NCBI GenBank assembly: GCA_900316355.1
Contig: ONCQ01000034.1
Location: 1-48,198, forward strand
DNA length: 48,198 bases
Direction of reading: 5' to 3'
Source: an uncultured Prevotellaceae bacterium
GTDB taxonomy: Bacteria; Bacteroidota; Bacteroidia; Bacteroidales; Bacteroidaceae
Both the position numbers and the translations under genes were made by a program. Below, piece after piece: positions 25,950 through 34,120 of this stretch; within the stretch, counting starts at the first letter, position 1; every line of letters starts with the position of its first letter. Below the pieces are notes generated by a model. The model was not told the DNA's origin. It saw nothing but the letters and a program-made list of their open reading frames with translations, and made no database searches.

Positions 25950-26080
25950 ACATAGAGGACTATCGTGACTATTGCCTGTCATTGGGCGCAATTGATGCCG
26001 CCACCGCCCCTGATGACCTCCTTCGCGAGCTGACACACAACTCATACGAGATAGTGAAGGCAAAGTACAAGAAACGATGA
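25946..26080 (+). pseudogene. Internally deleted MmcQ/YjbR-like ORF
   Basis: A 44-residue ORF. The first 14 residues (MNIEDYRDYCLSLG) look like the start of MmcQ/YjbR double-wing proteins, and the last 24 (APDDLLRELTHNSYEIVKAK) look like their C-terminal helix. The roughly 70-80 residues that normally lie between, including the double-wing core, are missing, yet the frame is intact and still coupled to the previous gene by ATGA. It is either a deletion remnant or a minimised protein. Confidence 0.5.
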
Positions 26081-26100
26081 TATCCAAACATACATAACTC

Positions 26101-26940
26101 ATGATTATCTATTTCTCAGGAACAGGCAACAGCCTGGCTACCGCACGCAAGATAGCAGAGGCATTAAACGAGCAGATGATGCCAATGGCAGAGGCTGTGA
26201 AGCTTTGTGCAAACCGAGCGCCATCAAGTTCACTTGAAATGGCCGAGGTGCAGCCAAAGGTATCTAAACGAGACCTTAGTTCGGAAAAGTGTGTCGGACT
26301 GGTGTATCCGTCATACGACTTTGCGCCACCTCCAGCTGTCCAACGTATGTTACCGATGTTGAATATCAACCCCAAGGCATACGTGTTTGTCATTATCACC
26401 TGTGGCGCACAGGCAGGCATTTCATCGTGGTACGCGAAGCATGTGTTCAAGCAGAAAGGCATACGGGTGGCCTATTGCCACAAGATCCGAATGCCGGATT
26501 GTGCCGGTATCGCCTACGGACGCAACCCGAATAAACAGACTTGGAAGTTTCAGAAGTATGCTTCGCGTATGGATCGTATCATCGCCGATGTGAAAGCCAG
26601 GCGGACTGCCTACCACTTCAGCGGGTGGGACTTGCTCGGATGGTTCTCTATGTACACGAAGATGGGGCAGAAGATGATAAAGCCCTTCCAACCTACAGTA
26701 AGCGCAGACCTCTGTGTGGGCTGCGGCACCTGCGCAAGAATATGTCCCATCGGAAACATCACCATGCAAGAGCGTGAGGGTCAGAAGCCGTTGGCCGTTA
26801 CAGGTCCCGACTGCACAGCCTGTCTCAGTTGTGTTCACTTCTGCCCCCATCAAGCCATGATGCTTGGAGGCAAACCCGTCGATAAGTCGTGGCAGTACCA
26901 CCATCCTGACGTAAAGTTGAAGGATATGATTCTCAGATAA
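26101..26940 (+). CDS. EFR1-type flavodoxin-ferredoxin fusion protein
   Basis: A 279-residue redox protein. The N-terminus (MIIYFSGTGNSLATARKIAEAL) is a flavodoxin-like FMN-binding start. The C-terminus has two 4Fe-4S motifs: C205, C208, C211, C215 (CVGCGTCARICP) and C238, C241, C244, C248 (CTACLSCVHFCP). This is the architecture of EFR1-family ferredoxins, which transfer electrons between flavin and Fe-S partners in anaerobes. It starts 20 bases after the MmcQ remnant and ends 23 bases before a terminator. As last gene of the operon it could supply reducing power to the upstream products. Confidence 0.88.
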   Translation: MIIYFSGTGNSLATARKIAEALNEQMMPMAEAVKLCANRAPSSSLEMAEVQPKVSKRDLSSEKCVGLVYPSYDFAPPPAVQRMLPMLNINPKAYVFVIITCGAQAGISSWYAKHVFKQKGIRVAYCHKIRMPDCAGIAYGRNPNKQTWKFQKYASRMDRIIADVKARRTAYHFSGWDLLGWFSMYTKMGQKMIKPFQPTVSADLCVGCGTCARICPIGNITMQEREGQKPLAVTGPDCTACLSCVHFCPHQAMMLGGKPVDKSWQYHHPDVKLKDMILR

Positions 26941-26963
26941 ACATTCTCATTCTATTTTCTACC

Positions 26964-26993
26964 GCCCATTCGCCTCGTGTGAGTGGGCATTTT
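26964..26993 (+). terminator. Intrinsic terminator of the redox operon
   Basis: GCCCATTC (26964-26971) pairs with GAGTGGGC (26981-26988), one T-G pair, and is followed by ATTTTGTTT. Confidence 0.7.
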
Positions 26994-27633
26994 GTTTGGG
27001 GTGGCCTGTGGTGGTCACCTCCTTTGCTTCTCAGGTTTTGGCTTCGTGTGCCGCTGCCAGGCTTGGCGGCGGGCTGCATTGTCGTGTCCTCTTGCTGTGT
27101 GGTCTGTTGGATGTTGCTTGTACCAGGCTTGCCGTTTCACGTTTTCATTTGACGTAGTGCCGCTGTTCCTATGTTCATCCTCGATGCTGAGTGGGGGCTT
27201 TGGCTGGCTACCTCATTTGTAACGGTTATCATGCGAGCGTCAAATGTACCTGTAATCTTGTGTCGTGATAGGGACGCATCCCGTGGACTGACTGCATTGT
27301 TTGAAAGTTCCTGTTGTTCGTCACTATCTCTATTGCTACAATACTTGTGACGTTGCACGTTGTGGCGTTATTGATGGATTAGGCTGCTGATAGTCATGAA
27401 TCTGTCTGCTTCGTGGTTGAGGTTCTTAGCGGCCACCTGATGCTTCCACCCTCTGCAGATACATTCCCTTTTCTCTCCAAGTCCACCTGTCTCTACGCAA
27501 ATAGCTAAAGCGGAACGCGCTTCTTGTATCTATGTGAGCGGGCAATCTACTGTCATTGAGTTGTCACCATGGAGCTTTTGTCTTCACTTGTATTTGTAAT
27601 CGTACCTGAAGCACACTTATGATTTTGCCACTG
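26994..27633. other. Non-coding junction between chromosome and phage element
   Basis: About 640 bases with only weak, low-complexity ORFs, none resembling a known family. It separates the redox operon from the first element-linked promoter module and probably contains the left boundary of the element. I could not identify an attachment site or tRNA. Confidence 0.4.
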
Positions 27634-27880
27634 CAAAGGTAAATCGCCATTCTCGTGCTGCAAGGCTGGCCGGAGGCCTTGGCTACACAAATTATTTTCA
27701 AACAAATGAGCCGTGAGCCGTGGGTCAGACTAATTTGACTTCGTCGAAGTTCCTCACGCTCGGGAAAGCTCATACAAGTTTGGCTCTCCGCTCGCTTAAT
27801 CGGAACATTCTGCTACCGTCCACGAGGGTTTGAAAATAATTTGCTTCGGCCTTGCTGTACCACACCTGGCTTACCTTGAT
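27634..27880. repeat. Divergent promoter module, left copy
   Basis: The minus-strand box TACCTTTG (27641-27634) and a plus-strand box TTACCTTGATAAAGCAC (27871-27887) flank GGCTGGCCGGAGGCCTTGG (27664-27682) and a perfect 16-bp inverted repeat, CAAATTATTTTCAAAC (27688-27703) and GTTTGAAAATAATTTG (27828-27843). The outer parts recur at 38760-38930 upstream of ardA (GCAAAGGTAAATC, GGCTGGCCGGAGGCCTTGGC, CTTCGGCCTTGCT, TTGATAAAGCAC). Confidence 0.55.
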
Positions 27881-27979
27881 AAAGCACTGTCAAAATTCAA
27901 AAGTGCTTCGGCACACAAATCCAATAACAAAAACTCTTTACCACTATGACAACTCATTACATGAGTTTTCCTCAGCAAT

Positions 27980-28129
27980 ATGTTCACCGTAGAGGTGGTG
28001 GACTTCGACGGAGAATCAAGAGAATACAGCGTATCGGCTGAGAGCTTCGAAGATGCAGCACGTGAGGCCGAGAATCTTGCATTCCATGACTGCATACAGA
28101 TTTCCTTCATGAATATCAACGCTTACTAA
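27980..28129 (+). CDS. Small unknown protein (49 residues)
   Basis: Reads MFTVEVVDFDGESREYSVSA at the start, then a helix (ESFEDAAREAENLAFHDC) and the end ISFMNINAY: a compact beta-alpha-beta pattern typical of small accessory proteins in Bacteroidales mobile elements. A different frame with an earlier ATG (27945) runs into it for 31 residues, so a frameshifted longer ancestor is possible. It sits 100 bases below the plus-strand box of the divergent promoter module. Function unknown. Confidence 0.45.
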   Translation: MFTVEVVDFDGESREYSVSAESFEDAAREAENLAFHDCIQISFMNINAY

Positions 28130-28166
28130 TCCAATAATTCAATAACCCCTAAACAACTTTACAACT

Positions 28167-28544
28167 ATGTCACAGTATTCAATCGTAGCAGAGATGGTTC
28201 AATCGAACAAGAGTAACAACAATGTGTGGTTCGTCCACGTAACAGGATGCGATAATCCCGAACTCCAGGGGTACTGCAAGCACGCCATCAAGGCCATGCA
28301 GTTCTGCTTCATCCTCAAAGCCCGCACCCAGTTCCCCATCGAGGACAACACACTGGAGCAGCTGAAGAGCTACTACGCCGAGAACGAGAAGGGCAAGCTC
28401 CAATGGTACAAGCCCCGCACTCCCAAGGAGGAGGCACAGCCCACGGAGGCCTTGGAAGCACCCGCTGAGGTGCCCGCCCTCGAACATCAGACTGCTAAGC
28501 GCGGAAGGCGCAGAAGTAAGAAGACAGAGGAGGTGGCCGCGTAA
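28167..28544 (+). CDS. Element-linked hypothetical protein with basic tail
   Basis: A 125-residue cytoplasmic protein. The first 90 residues form a compact alpha/beta domain (MVQSNKSNNNVWFVHVTGCD, HAIKAMQFCFILKARTQFPI). The tail is proline/glutamate-rich and ends in a basic stretch (KRGRRRSKKTEE) that could bind nucleic acid. No family recognised. It lies between two other small genes, presumably in one accessory transcript started at the 27.9-kb promoter. Confidence 0.6.
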   Translation: MSQYSIVAEMVQSNKSNNNVWFVHVTGCDNPELQGYCKHAIKAMQFCFILKARTQFPIEDNTLEQLKSYYAENEKGKLQWYKPRTPKEEAQPTEALEAPAEVPALEHQTAKRGRRRSKKTEEVAA

Positions 28545-28601
28545 GGCCACTTCCCTCACACAATAATCATCAATTTTACACACTCTAAATCATTCAGCAT
28601 T

Positions 28602-28856
28602 ATGAAAGAAATTCCATTCATCGTCACTGAGTTGGTCTTAAAGGCAGTCCAACATCTGCAAGATGCCAATTATGATCATCAGGCAGAAGTTGTCATCGGC
28701 GAGAAAAGCCGTACATTCGTCCTCGTAGAGGAAGAGGAGTTCAAGGAACTTGTTGACTTCCTCGATGAAGAACGAGGATGGGAGGACTTCCCGCGTGACT
28801 TCAAAGCGATTGTCAAAACTCCGCATTGGAGCACGGAGGAATCGGAGGGCAGTTAG
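28602..28856 (+). CDS. Small acidic hypothetical protein
   Basis: An 84-residue protein beginning MKEIPFIVTELVLKAVQHLQ, with a glutamate-rich centre (VEEEEFKELVDFLDEERGWED). No membrane segment or metal motif. It ends 55 bases before the promoter of the next gene; CCCTCCTTTTTCTTTCCC just after the stop is T-rich but without a convincing stem. Function unknown. Confidence 0.55.
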   Translation: MKEIPFIVTELVLKAVQHLQDANYDHQAEVVIGEKSRTFVLVEEEEFKELVDFLDEERGWEDFPRDFKAIVKTPHWSTEESEGS

Positions 28857-28910
28857 CCCTCCTTTTTCTTTCCCTGTTTTCGTGTCTTTTCGTGCGTGTT
28901 ATTAACAAGG

Positions 28911-28918
28911 TACCTTTG
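28911..28918 (+). promoter_or_regulatory. Promoter of the 28947 structural-type gene
   Basis: TACCTTTG matches the Bacteroidetes -7 box and is followed 28 bases later by the ATG at 28947. It lies inside the upstream extension of the open frame, which argues against starts before 28947. Confidence 0.55.
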
Positions 28919-28946
28919 CCAGCGTAAACCAAAGCAATACCGCACT

Positions 28947-30050
28947 ATGCAAATGTCAACGCGCTTGCCGATGTATGTATTCACATCGCAAATACCAACA
29001 ATAGAAATCGCACAGGCTGGTATCGACCCGCTCAGTGTCACACTCTGGGCAGGAAGAGACAAGCTGCTTGAAACAACCATGCACCCCGTAGGGGGAAAGC
29101 TGAAGCTGTATGACCTTCGTGAACTCTACGAGGAATACCTGCGCAGTCAGAATGAGGATGACATCTATCCATACGCTATCTTCGAGCTGGAAGTGGGCAA
29201 CCTGACTTGGGAAGACAACATGATTATCTACTGTCCGTTCAATTGCAACATATCCGCTGAGGAATTCATCACCAAGCATTTCCTGACCACGCTGACAGCA
29301 AAGCGGATTCCTTCTGATGCCACAAGAGACGATGAAATGTTGGCGTACCTGCTAAAGTCAGACGAAGCATCTACGCCAAGAACCATTGAGATAACGGCTG
29401 CTTTCCGCGCACCAGACGGAAACATCGTGGGACACACTTGCAGCTATACAGATAGCTCACGCTATCAGTATGATGGGTTGCTCTGTTGCCCGCAGGACAT
29501 CAACGAGGACTTCGACCATTACTGCACGGAGGCAAGCGTATATGACTACCGCGACCTCACGCCGCTGTCTTATACCATCCGCATGGGACAGCGCTCATTC
29601 ACGTACTATGTGGATTGGGACTTCAAGCCGTCGGTGCGCTTCCGCTTCCGCAATGCGTTCAACGCTGAGGAAACAATCTACCTTGATGCCGTGACCGTCA
29701 CCAAGACGGACACAGAGAGGAGTCTGGCCACATCACATGGAAAATCGCTGTTCTATGACCAGGTGGATTCACAGGAGTATGAGGTGACTACAGCACCTCT
29801 TTCCACTGAAGAAGCTGCTTGGGCCACGCAGTTGCTCCTATCGTACAAGGTGCAGCGCGTCGAGGAGGATGGAACTCTGACAGAAGTCCTGATTACGGAC
29901 ATGACTGCCGAGGTGACAGACAGCGATGAGGAACACCGCCGACTGAAGTTCACCTACAGGCTGGCCAAACAGGGGGCATCACTTACTGTACGCAATGAAG
30001 TCATCCGTAACAGTCGCTTCGCTAACCAGTTTGCCATTCAGTTCGCATAG
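28947..30050 (+). CDS. Phage structural-type protein (unassigned)
   Basis: A 367-residue, mostly beta protein with no signal peptide, beginning MQMSTRLPMYVFTSQIPTIE. It has alternating hydrophobic and charged strands throughout, for example SYTIRMGQRSFTYYVDWDFK and KPSVRFRFRNAFNAEETIYL. This fits a virion or tail component, but I recognise no family. It leads a run of colinear phage-type genes and has its own promoter. The start at 28947 is preferred over 28896 because the promoter box lies between them. It could also be an element-specific secreted or surface protein. Confidence 0.55.
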   Translation: MQMSTRLPMYVFTSQIPTIEIAQAGIDPLSVTLWAGRDKLLETTMHPVGGKLKLYDLRELYEEYLRSQNEDDIYPYAIFELEVGNLTWEDNMIIYCPFNCNISAEEFITKHFLTTLTAKRIPSDATRDDEMLAYLLKSDEASTPRTIEITAAFRAPDGNIVGHTCSYTDSSRYQYDGLLCCPQDINEDFDHYCTEASVYDYRDLTPLSYTIRMGQRSFTYYVDWDFKPSVRFRFRNAFNAEETIYLDAVTVTKTDTERSLATSHGKSLFYDQVDSQEYEVTTAPLSTEEAAWATQLLLSYKVQRVEEDGTLTEVLITDMTAEVTDSDEEHRRLKFTYRLAKQGASLTVRNEVIRNSRFANQFAIQFA

Positions 30051-30087
30051 TCCATTTTTCACTCTTTCATTTTTCACTTTTCACTCA
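30051..30087 (+). repeat. TTTTTCACTTTTCAC low-complexity intergenic repeat
   Basis: A T-rich tract built from TTTTTCAC and TTTCATTTTTCAC units. The same tract occurs at 34074-34105 before another phage gene and, remarkably, within the signal-peptide coding region at 20204-20233. It looks like a dispersed simple repeat of this genome. Confidence 0.6.
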
Positions 30088-30098
30088 AAACATATCTC

Positions 30099-30329
30099 AT
30101 GCACAGCATCCACATCACCACCGCAAAAAAGATACTTGACAGCCATGACCCCGTAAGTATCTCGTTTTGGACCTCCAAAGGGGAGATTCAGACCTACAAT
30201 GACTGTATATCCCTGCGCTATAACTTCTACGAGGGGACGCGCAATGTCAAGCTCAGACCGTCCGGACAGATCCGAAAGATAAGGGACATCTGCCTGTTCC
30301 GGTTGAATGGAATGGAGGTCTTTCTGTAA
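30099..30329 (+). CDS. Small phage-element protein of unknown function
   Basis: A 76-residue protein (MHSIHITTAKKILDSHDPVS, later KLRPSGQIRKIRDICLFRLN) with beta-strand pattern and basic character. It lies 38 bases before the portal-like gene. No family recognised. Confidence 0.55.
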   Translation: MHSIHITTAKKILDSHDPVSISFWTSKGEIQTYNDCISLRYNFYEGTRNVKLRPSGQIRKIRDICLFRLNGMEVFL

Positions 30330-30367
30330 ACGATAAACACATTCACACAACACAAACACATATACCT

Positions 30368-31705
30368 ATGGAAGAACTCTTTTATTCATCGGTTGAAAAC
30401 ATACCCGGCATCTCTGCACGTGCTGCCTTCACCACGGACAGCTCCGCAGTATTCAAGGAGTCCAAGGACACGAACCCCATCCGCATCGATGAGGGACTTG
30501 AATACATGCCCTGGGGTGCTGACAACCAGATGCCTTACGACATTCTCCGTCTCATTGAAGACGATGAAACGCTTTCCACCTGCCAGATGTTCAATGCTGA
30601 AATCGTCTATGGCGACGGACTGCGCTACAATACAGATGCAGCTAGTGCCATAGTCAAGGAGCAGGTCAATGATTTCCTTCTTTCCAATGACCTGAGCAGC
30701 TACTACCTCGGAGTATGCCAGGACTTGAAGCACTTTGCATTCTGCGTCTCTGTCATCATCCTCAACGGGGACAATACCCGCATCGTCAGACTGATTCGCA
30801 AGGAGGCCTGCTATTGCCGCTTCGCTCCGGCTGATAAGAATGGTGACATACCTTATATCTTATATGCGAACTGGCGCGAGGCTTCTTTCTCCCGTGACAA
30901 AATAGAGAAGATACCGCTGCTGTCTGTGTCTGCTCCGTGGGCTGACCTCGCTGTGCGGATGGGACTGATTCCTTCGTCGGACGGGAAGAAGAAAGTGCGT
31001 ACCAAGGAACACAAGTTCGCTATAGTCACACGCATACCGACACCTGACAGCACGTATTATCCCATTCCGTACTATGCTGCACTGTTCAAGGGCAAGTGGT
31101 ACAACATCAAACAACTCATCGGCATTGCAAAGGAAAGCAAGCTGAAGAACACGGCTCCCATCAAGTACCACATCGAGATTGCTAACAAGTATTGGGAAAA
31201 CCTCTTCCGTTCTGAGGGTATCACTGACCGCAAGCTTCAACAGGAGCGCGTGAAGCGGGCCAAACAGGAAATCCTTGACTTTCTCACTGGCGTTGAGAAC
31301 TCTGGCAAGGTGTGGTTCTCGTGCTTCTACCGCACCCCGGACGGTGTGGAAACACACGAGGTGGTCATCAACAAGATTGATACGGACAAGGAAGGTGGTG
31401 ACTGGGCATCGGACATCGCCGAAGCCATCAACATCATCTGCTTTACCATGCGCGTACACTCGAACCTCGTGGGTTCTGTTCCTGGCAAGTCGCAGACAAA
31501 CAACTCCGGCTCGGACAAGCGGGAGCTTTATACAATCGCACAGGCCCTGCAGAAGCCCTATCATGATTTGCTCTTCAACGTGCATCGCATCATCATCAAG
31601 TTCAATAAATGGGACGGCGTAACGCCTGACTGTCCATTTATCCAACTTACGACGCTGGATGAGAACAAGGATGCCAAGAAGGTCACTACAGAAGAGAGTC
31701 CATAA
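30368..31705 (+). CDS. Portal-like phage protein
   Basis: A 445-residue protein. The N-terminal part has the order typical of Bacteroidetes phage portals: YMPWGADNQMPYDILRLIED (compare W-G-x-D-N-x-x-P), then a repeat-exposure segment MFNAEIVYGDGLRYN. The long helical middle contains WYNIKQLIGIAKESKLKN and ERVKRAKQEILDFLTGVE. In a phage the portal forms the dodecameric ring through which DNA is packaged. No terminase or major capsid gene is recognisable nearby, so its use in this element is unclear. It is followed by a palindromic repeat. Confidence 0.6.
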   Translation: MEELFYSSVENIPGISARAAFTTDSSAVFKESKDTNPIRIDEGLEYMPWGADNQMPYDILRLIEDDETLSTCQMFNAEIVYGDGLRYNTDAASAIVKEQVNDFLLSNDLSSYYLGVCQDLKHFAFCVSVIILNGDNTRIVRLIRKEACYCRFAPADKNGDIPYILYANWREASFSRDKIEKIPLLSVSAPWADLAVRMGLIPSSDGKKKVRTKEHKFAIVTRIPTPDSTYYPIPYYAALFKGKWYNIKQLIGIAKESKLKNTAPIKYHIEIANKYWENLFRSEGITDRKLQQERVKRAKQEILDFLTGVENSGKVWFSCFYRTPDGVETHEVVINKIDTDKEGGDWASDIAEAINIICFTMRVHSNLVGSVPGKSQTNNSGSDKRELYTIAQALQKPYHDLLFNVHRIIIKFNKWDGVTPDCPFIQLTTLDENKDAKKVTTEESP

Positions 31706-31713
31706 CAGGTTTG

Positions 31714-31776
31714 TCAGCCTTGCCGTGATGAGACCGCTCCGCAGCGGTGCAGCGTCGCGGCTCACGGCAAGGCTGA
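31714..31776. repeat. Palindromic repeat, intergenic copy
   Basis: A 15-bp perfect terminal inverted repeat (TCAGCCTTGCCGTGA at 31714-31728, TCACGGCAAGGCTGA at 31762-31776) encloses a second stem, ACCGCT/AGCGGT (31733-31738, 31743-31748). A close relative with the same outer arms lies inside the spanin gene at 38053-38113. A GTAAATTGTAAATCGTTAAA tract follows at 31788-31816. Confidence 0.75.
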
Positions 31777-31821
31777 TAATTGAAATCGTAAATTGTAAAT
31801 CGTTAAATAGTAAATATCATC

Positions 31822-32670
31822 ATGCTTATTCATTCTGACTCAGAACTTCGTTCTTTCCTTCCCAATGCCCTCGTCACAGTCGAGGGGGAAATGTCTCTCT
31901 TCGAGAAGCTTTCTTCGTATCTCACTGAAGCTGAGACATGGCTGGCCACCTTTATCACTGGTGCAGCACCATTGGCCGCTATTACGGCTGAGAATGAGGG
32001 CGCAAATAGACCACTCTGCTGCCGCATCGTGGTTTGTCATGCCCTCATTCACGCCATACCGTCCCTGGACCTGGTACTGACACCTAACGGATTCGGCATT
32101 GTCAGCAATCAGAACATCGCCCCGGCTTCGCGTGATCGCGTCGAGAGACTGATTGGCTCCATTGAGATGCAGCGCGACGATGCCATCATACTCCTGCAGA
32201 AGCAACTCTTCCGTCGTACCGACTGGCAGCAGTCGGAAGTGTTCGGATATTGGGCGCAGACCCTGCTTCCCAATATCTCGGTCTGCCATCAGCTGCAGAT
32301 CCGCGAACACCGCTTCATGGCGTACCGAGCATTAGTGCCTCGCATCATTCAGATTGAGGATGAACTGGCTAATTCATTCATCAGTCCTGAATTGCTGGCA
32401 AATCTGCATAAATATCAGTTTGGTATCGGCTACGCCGAACTGTCACCCGCCGAACAGTCTGGCCGTGCCTACGTCCTCACACACCTGCAAGCAGAGATTG
32501 TATCACAGCTTTCCGGCCAACCCATACGCCATCGCTATATGTCCGACTTGGTGAACGTCATCCGCTCACAGCCCGACATCTTCCCGCTATGGCATAGCTC
32601 CGACACGGCCCGACTATTCACCCCACCCATTTTCCAGAACAAGAAGGAAGCGCAAGGCTACTTCTTCTAA
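31822..32670 (+). CDS. Phage structural protein, DUF6712-like
   Basis: A 282-residue mostly helical protein: SELRSFLPNALVTVEG, RIVVCHALIHAIPSLDLVLT, RDDAIILLQKQLFRRTDWQ. It resembles the DUF6712 group that follows portal genes in Bacteroides prophages, where a head-completion or connector role is presumed. That match is from memory. It lies downstream of the portal-like gene and 13 bases before the next gene. It has no signal peptide or metal motif. Confidence 0.5.
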   Translation: MLIHSDSELRSFLPNALVTVEGEMSLFEKLSSYLTEAETWLATFITGAAPLAAITAENEGANRPLCCRIVVCHALIHAIPSLDLVLTPNGFGIVSNQNIAPASRDRVERLIGSIEMQRDDAIILLQKQLFRRTDWQQSEVFGYWAQTLLPNISVCHQLQIREHRFMAYRALVPRIIQIEDELANSFISPELLANLHKYQFGIGYAELSPAEQSGRAYVLTHLQAEIVSQLSGQPIRHRYMSDLVNVIRSQPDIFPLWHSSDTARLFTPPIFQNKKEAQGYFF

Positions 32671-32683
32671 ACAATATCGCTCT

Positions 32684-33427
32684 ATGAATATCACATTTGA
32701 TCTCATGCTTCCCGCTTCGTGGGAAGAGTTGACCACCGAACAACGCCTGTACGTGTATTTCCTTCTGTCGGAAGGTTATACTTGTGAGGCTATCCGCTCT
32801 TACTGCCTGCTCCGTTGGAGCGGTATCAGGGTAGTGGCGGCACAGGGTGAACACAAATATCTGGTGCAGCATGGCAAACAGTATGGATTGCTGTCTGCTT
32901 CACAGGTGGCCGCAGCGGCTATGGCTCTTTCGTTCCTGGACGAACTGCCGCCTACGCCGACGTTGCCAGAGGATATTGACGGGCATCCGTCGCTGTCTGC
33001 TGATATGGTAGGCGTACCATTCCAAACGTTCCTGATGCTCGAAAACCTGTATCAGGGTTTCCTTCATACACAGGATAAGGAACTTGTCAGGCAAATGGCA
33101 GCTGTAGTATATGACCATGAGTGTATCAAACTGGATGGTACACAGACTATCGCTGTATTCTACTGGTTCGCTTCTCTGAAGCAGATGCTTCGCTATCGCT
33201 TCTCTCACTTCTTCCAGCCATTGGCAACCAATGGCGGTAATTTGCTCGGTACAAGTCCCGAGCTGTCGCGCCAACTGCAAGAGGCAATGGACGCTCAGAT
33301 ACGCGCCCTCACCAAAGGTGATGTCACGAAAGAGGCCGAAGTCCTTCAATTGGACACTTGGAGAGCCCTTACAGAACTCAATGCACAAGCGAAAGAATAT
33401 GAAGAACTTCGGAGGAATAACAAGTAA
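32684..33427 (+). CDS. Phage-element hypothetical protein
   Basis: A 247-residue, helix-rich cytoplasmic protein (MNITFDLMLPASWEELTTEQ, SLKQMLRYRFSHFFQPL, and a charged C-terminal helix EVLQLDTWRALTELNAQ). Position between connector-type and tail-type genes suggests a minor structural or assembly role; no family is recognised. Its stop is followed immediately by the hairpin repeat array. Confidence 0.55.
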   Translation: MNITFDLMLPASWEELTTEQRLYVYFLLSEGYTCEAIRSYCLLRWSGIRVVAAQGEHKYLVQHGKQYGLLSASQVAAAAMALSFLDELPPTPTLPEDIDGHPSLSADMVGVPFQTFLMLENLYQGFLHTQDKELVRQMAAVVYDHECIKLDGTQTIAVFYWFASLKQMLRYRFSHFFQPLATNGGNLLGTSPELSRQLQEAMDAQIRALTKGDVTKEAEVLQLDTWRALTELNAQAKEYEELRRNNK

Positions 33428-33429
33428 AC

Positions 33430-34075
33430 ATGTTAGGGGCATATCTCCGATGGTATGTTTATCTGCGATGCTGGGTATATCTCCGATGGTGTGTATATGG
33501 GGAGTGCCCCATGCCCCCGTATCGGTTCTGTTGCGAAGTGGGGAACAGAACCCCTTGACGCTGCCGCTATTCGGGAGAATGCCCGAACCCCAATCAGAAA
33601 GACGCAAGCTGTTTGGGAGTCCCCAAGCCCCATATCTCCGATGGCGTGTATTTGGGAGAATGCCCAAGCCCCGAGGTGTATATGGGGAGTACCCCATGCC
33701 CCCAAGACAGGACGCTGCCGCTATTCGGGGTTTGGGAGTCCCCAAGCCCCATATCTCCGATGGCGTGTATTTGGGAGTTGCCCAAGCCCCGAGGTGTATA
33801 TGGGGAGTACCCCATGCCCCCAAGACAGGACGCTGCCGCTATTCGGGGAGCCGAACCCAATCAAGAAGACGCAAGCTGTTTGGGAGTCCCCAAGCCCCAT
33901 ATCTCCGATGGTGCGTATTTGGGAGAATGCCCAAGCCCCGAGGTGTATATGGGGAGTACCCCATGCCCCCAAGACAGGACGCTGCCGCTATTCGGGGGAA
34001 TGCCCGGGGGTTTATGGGGAGTACCCCATGCCCCCAAGACAAGACGCTGCCGCTATTCGGGGAGCCGAACCCAAT
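33430..34075. repeat. Array of short GC-rich hairpin modules
   Basis: About 650 bases built from a few recurring modules, each a small palindrome followed by CCCC. Examples are ATGGGGAGTACCCCAT (33682-33697 and three more), TTTGGGAGTCCCCAAGCCCC (33612 on), TTGGGAGAATGCCCAAGCCCC-type units, ATATCTCCGATGG spacers, and AAGACAGGACGCTGCCGCT ending in ATTCGGGG. A composite of roughly 120-180 bp recurs three to four times with internal losses. Both strands stay open in several frames, giving repetitive spurious proteins (GAWGTPHIHLG), but the array has no plausible gene. It interrupts the phage gene run between 33427 and 34121. Confidence 0.8.
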
Positions 34076-34120
34076 TTTTCATTTTTCACTTTTCATTTTT
34101 CACTTCTAATTCCATTCTCC

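Noticed and set aside
26983..27222. Plus-strand 79-codon ORF after the redox operon terminator
   Set aside because: It begins within the terminator tail, is Cys/Trp-rich by composition and resembles nothing; probably chance.
27137..27358. Minus-strand ORF of 73 codons in the 27-kb junction
   Set aside because: No start context, no family resemblance, low-complexity composition; the region looks noncoding.
33430..34075. CRISPR array
   Set aside because: Units are adjacent palindromic cassettes of uneven length without unique spacers, and no cas genes are present.
33455..34120. Long open frames through the hairpin array on both strands
   Set aside because: Translations are repeats of the same palindromes in several frames; openness follows from the base composition of the modules.
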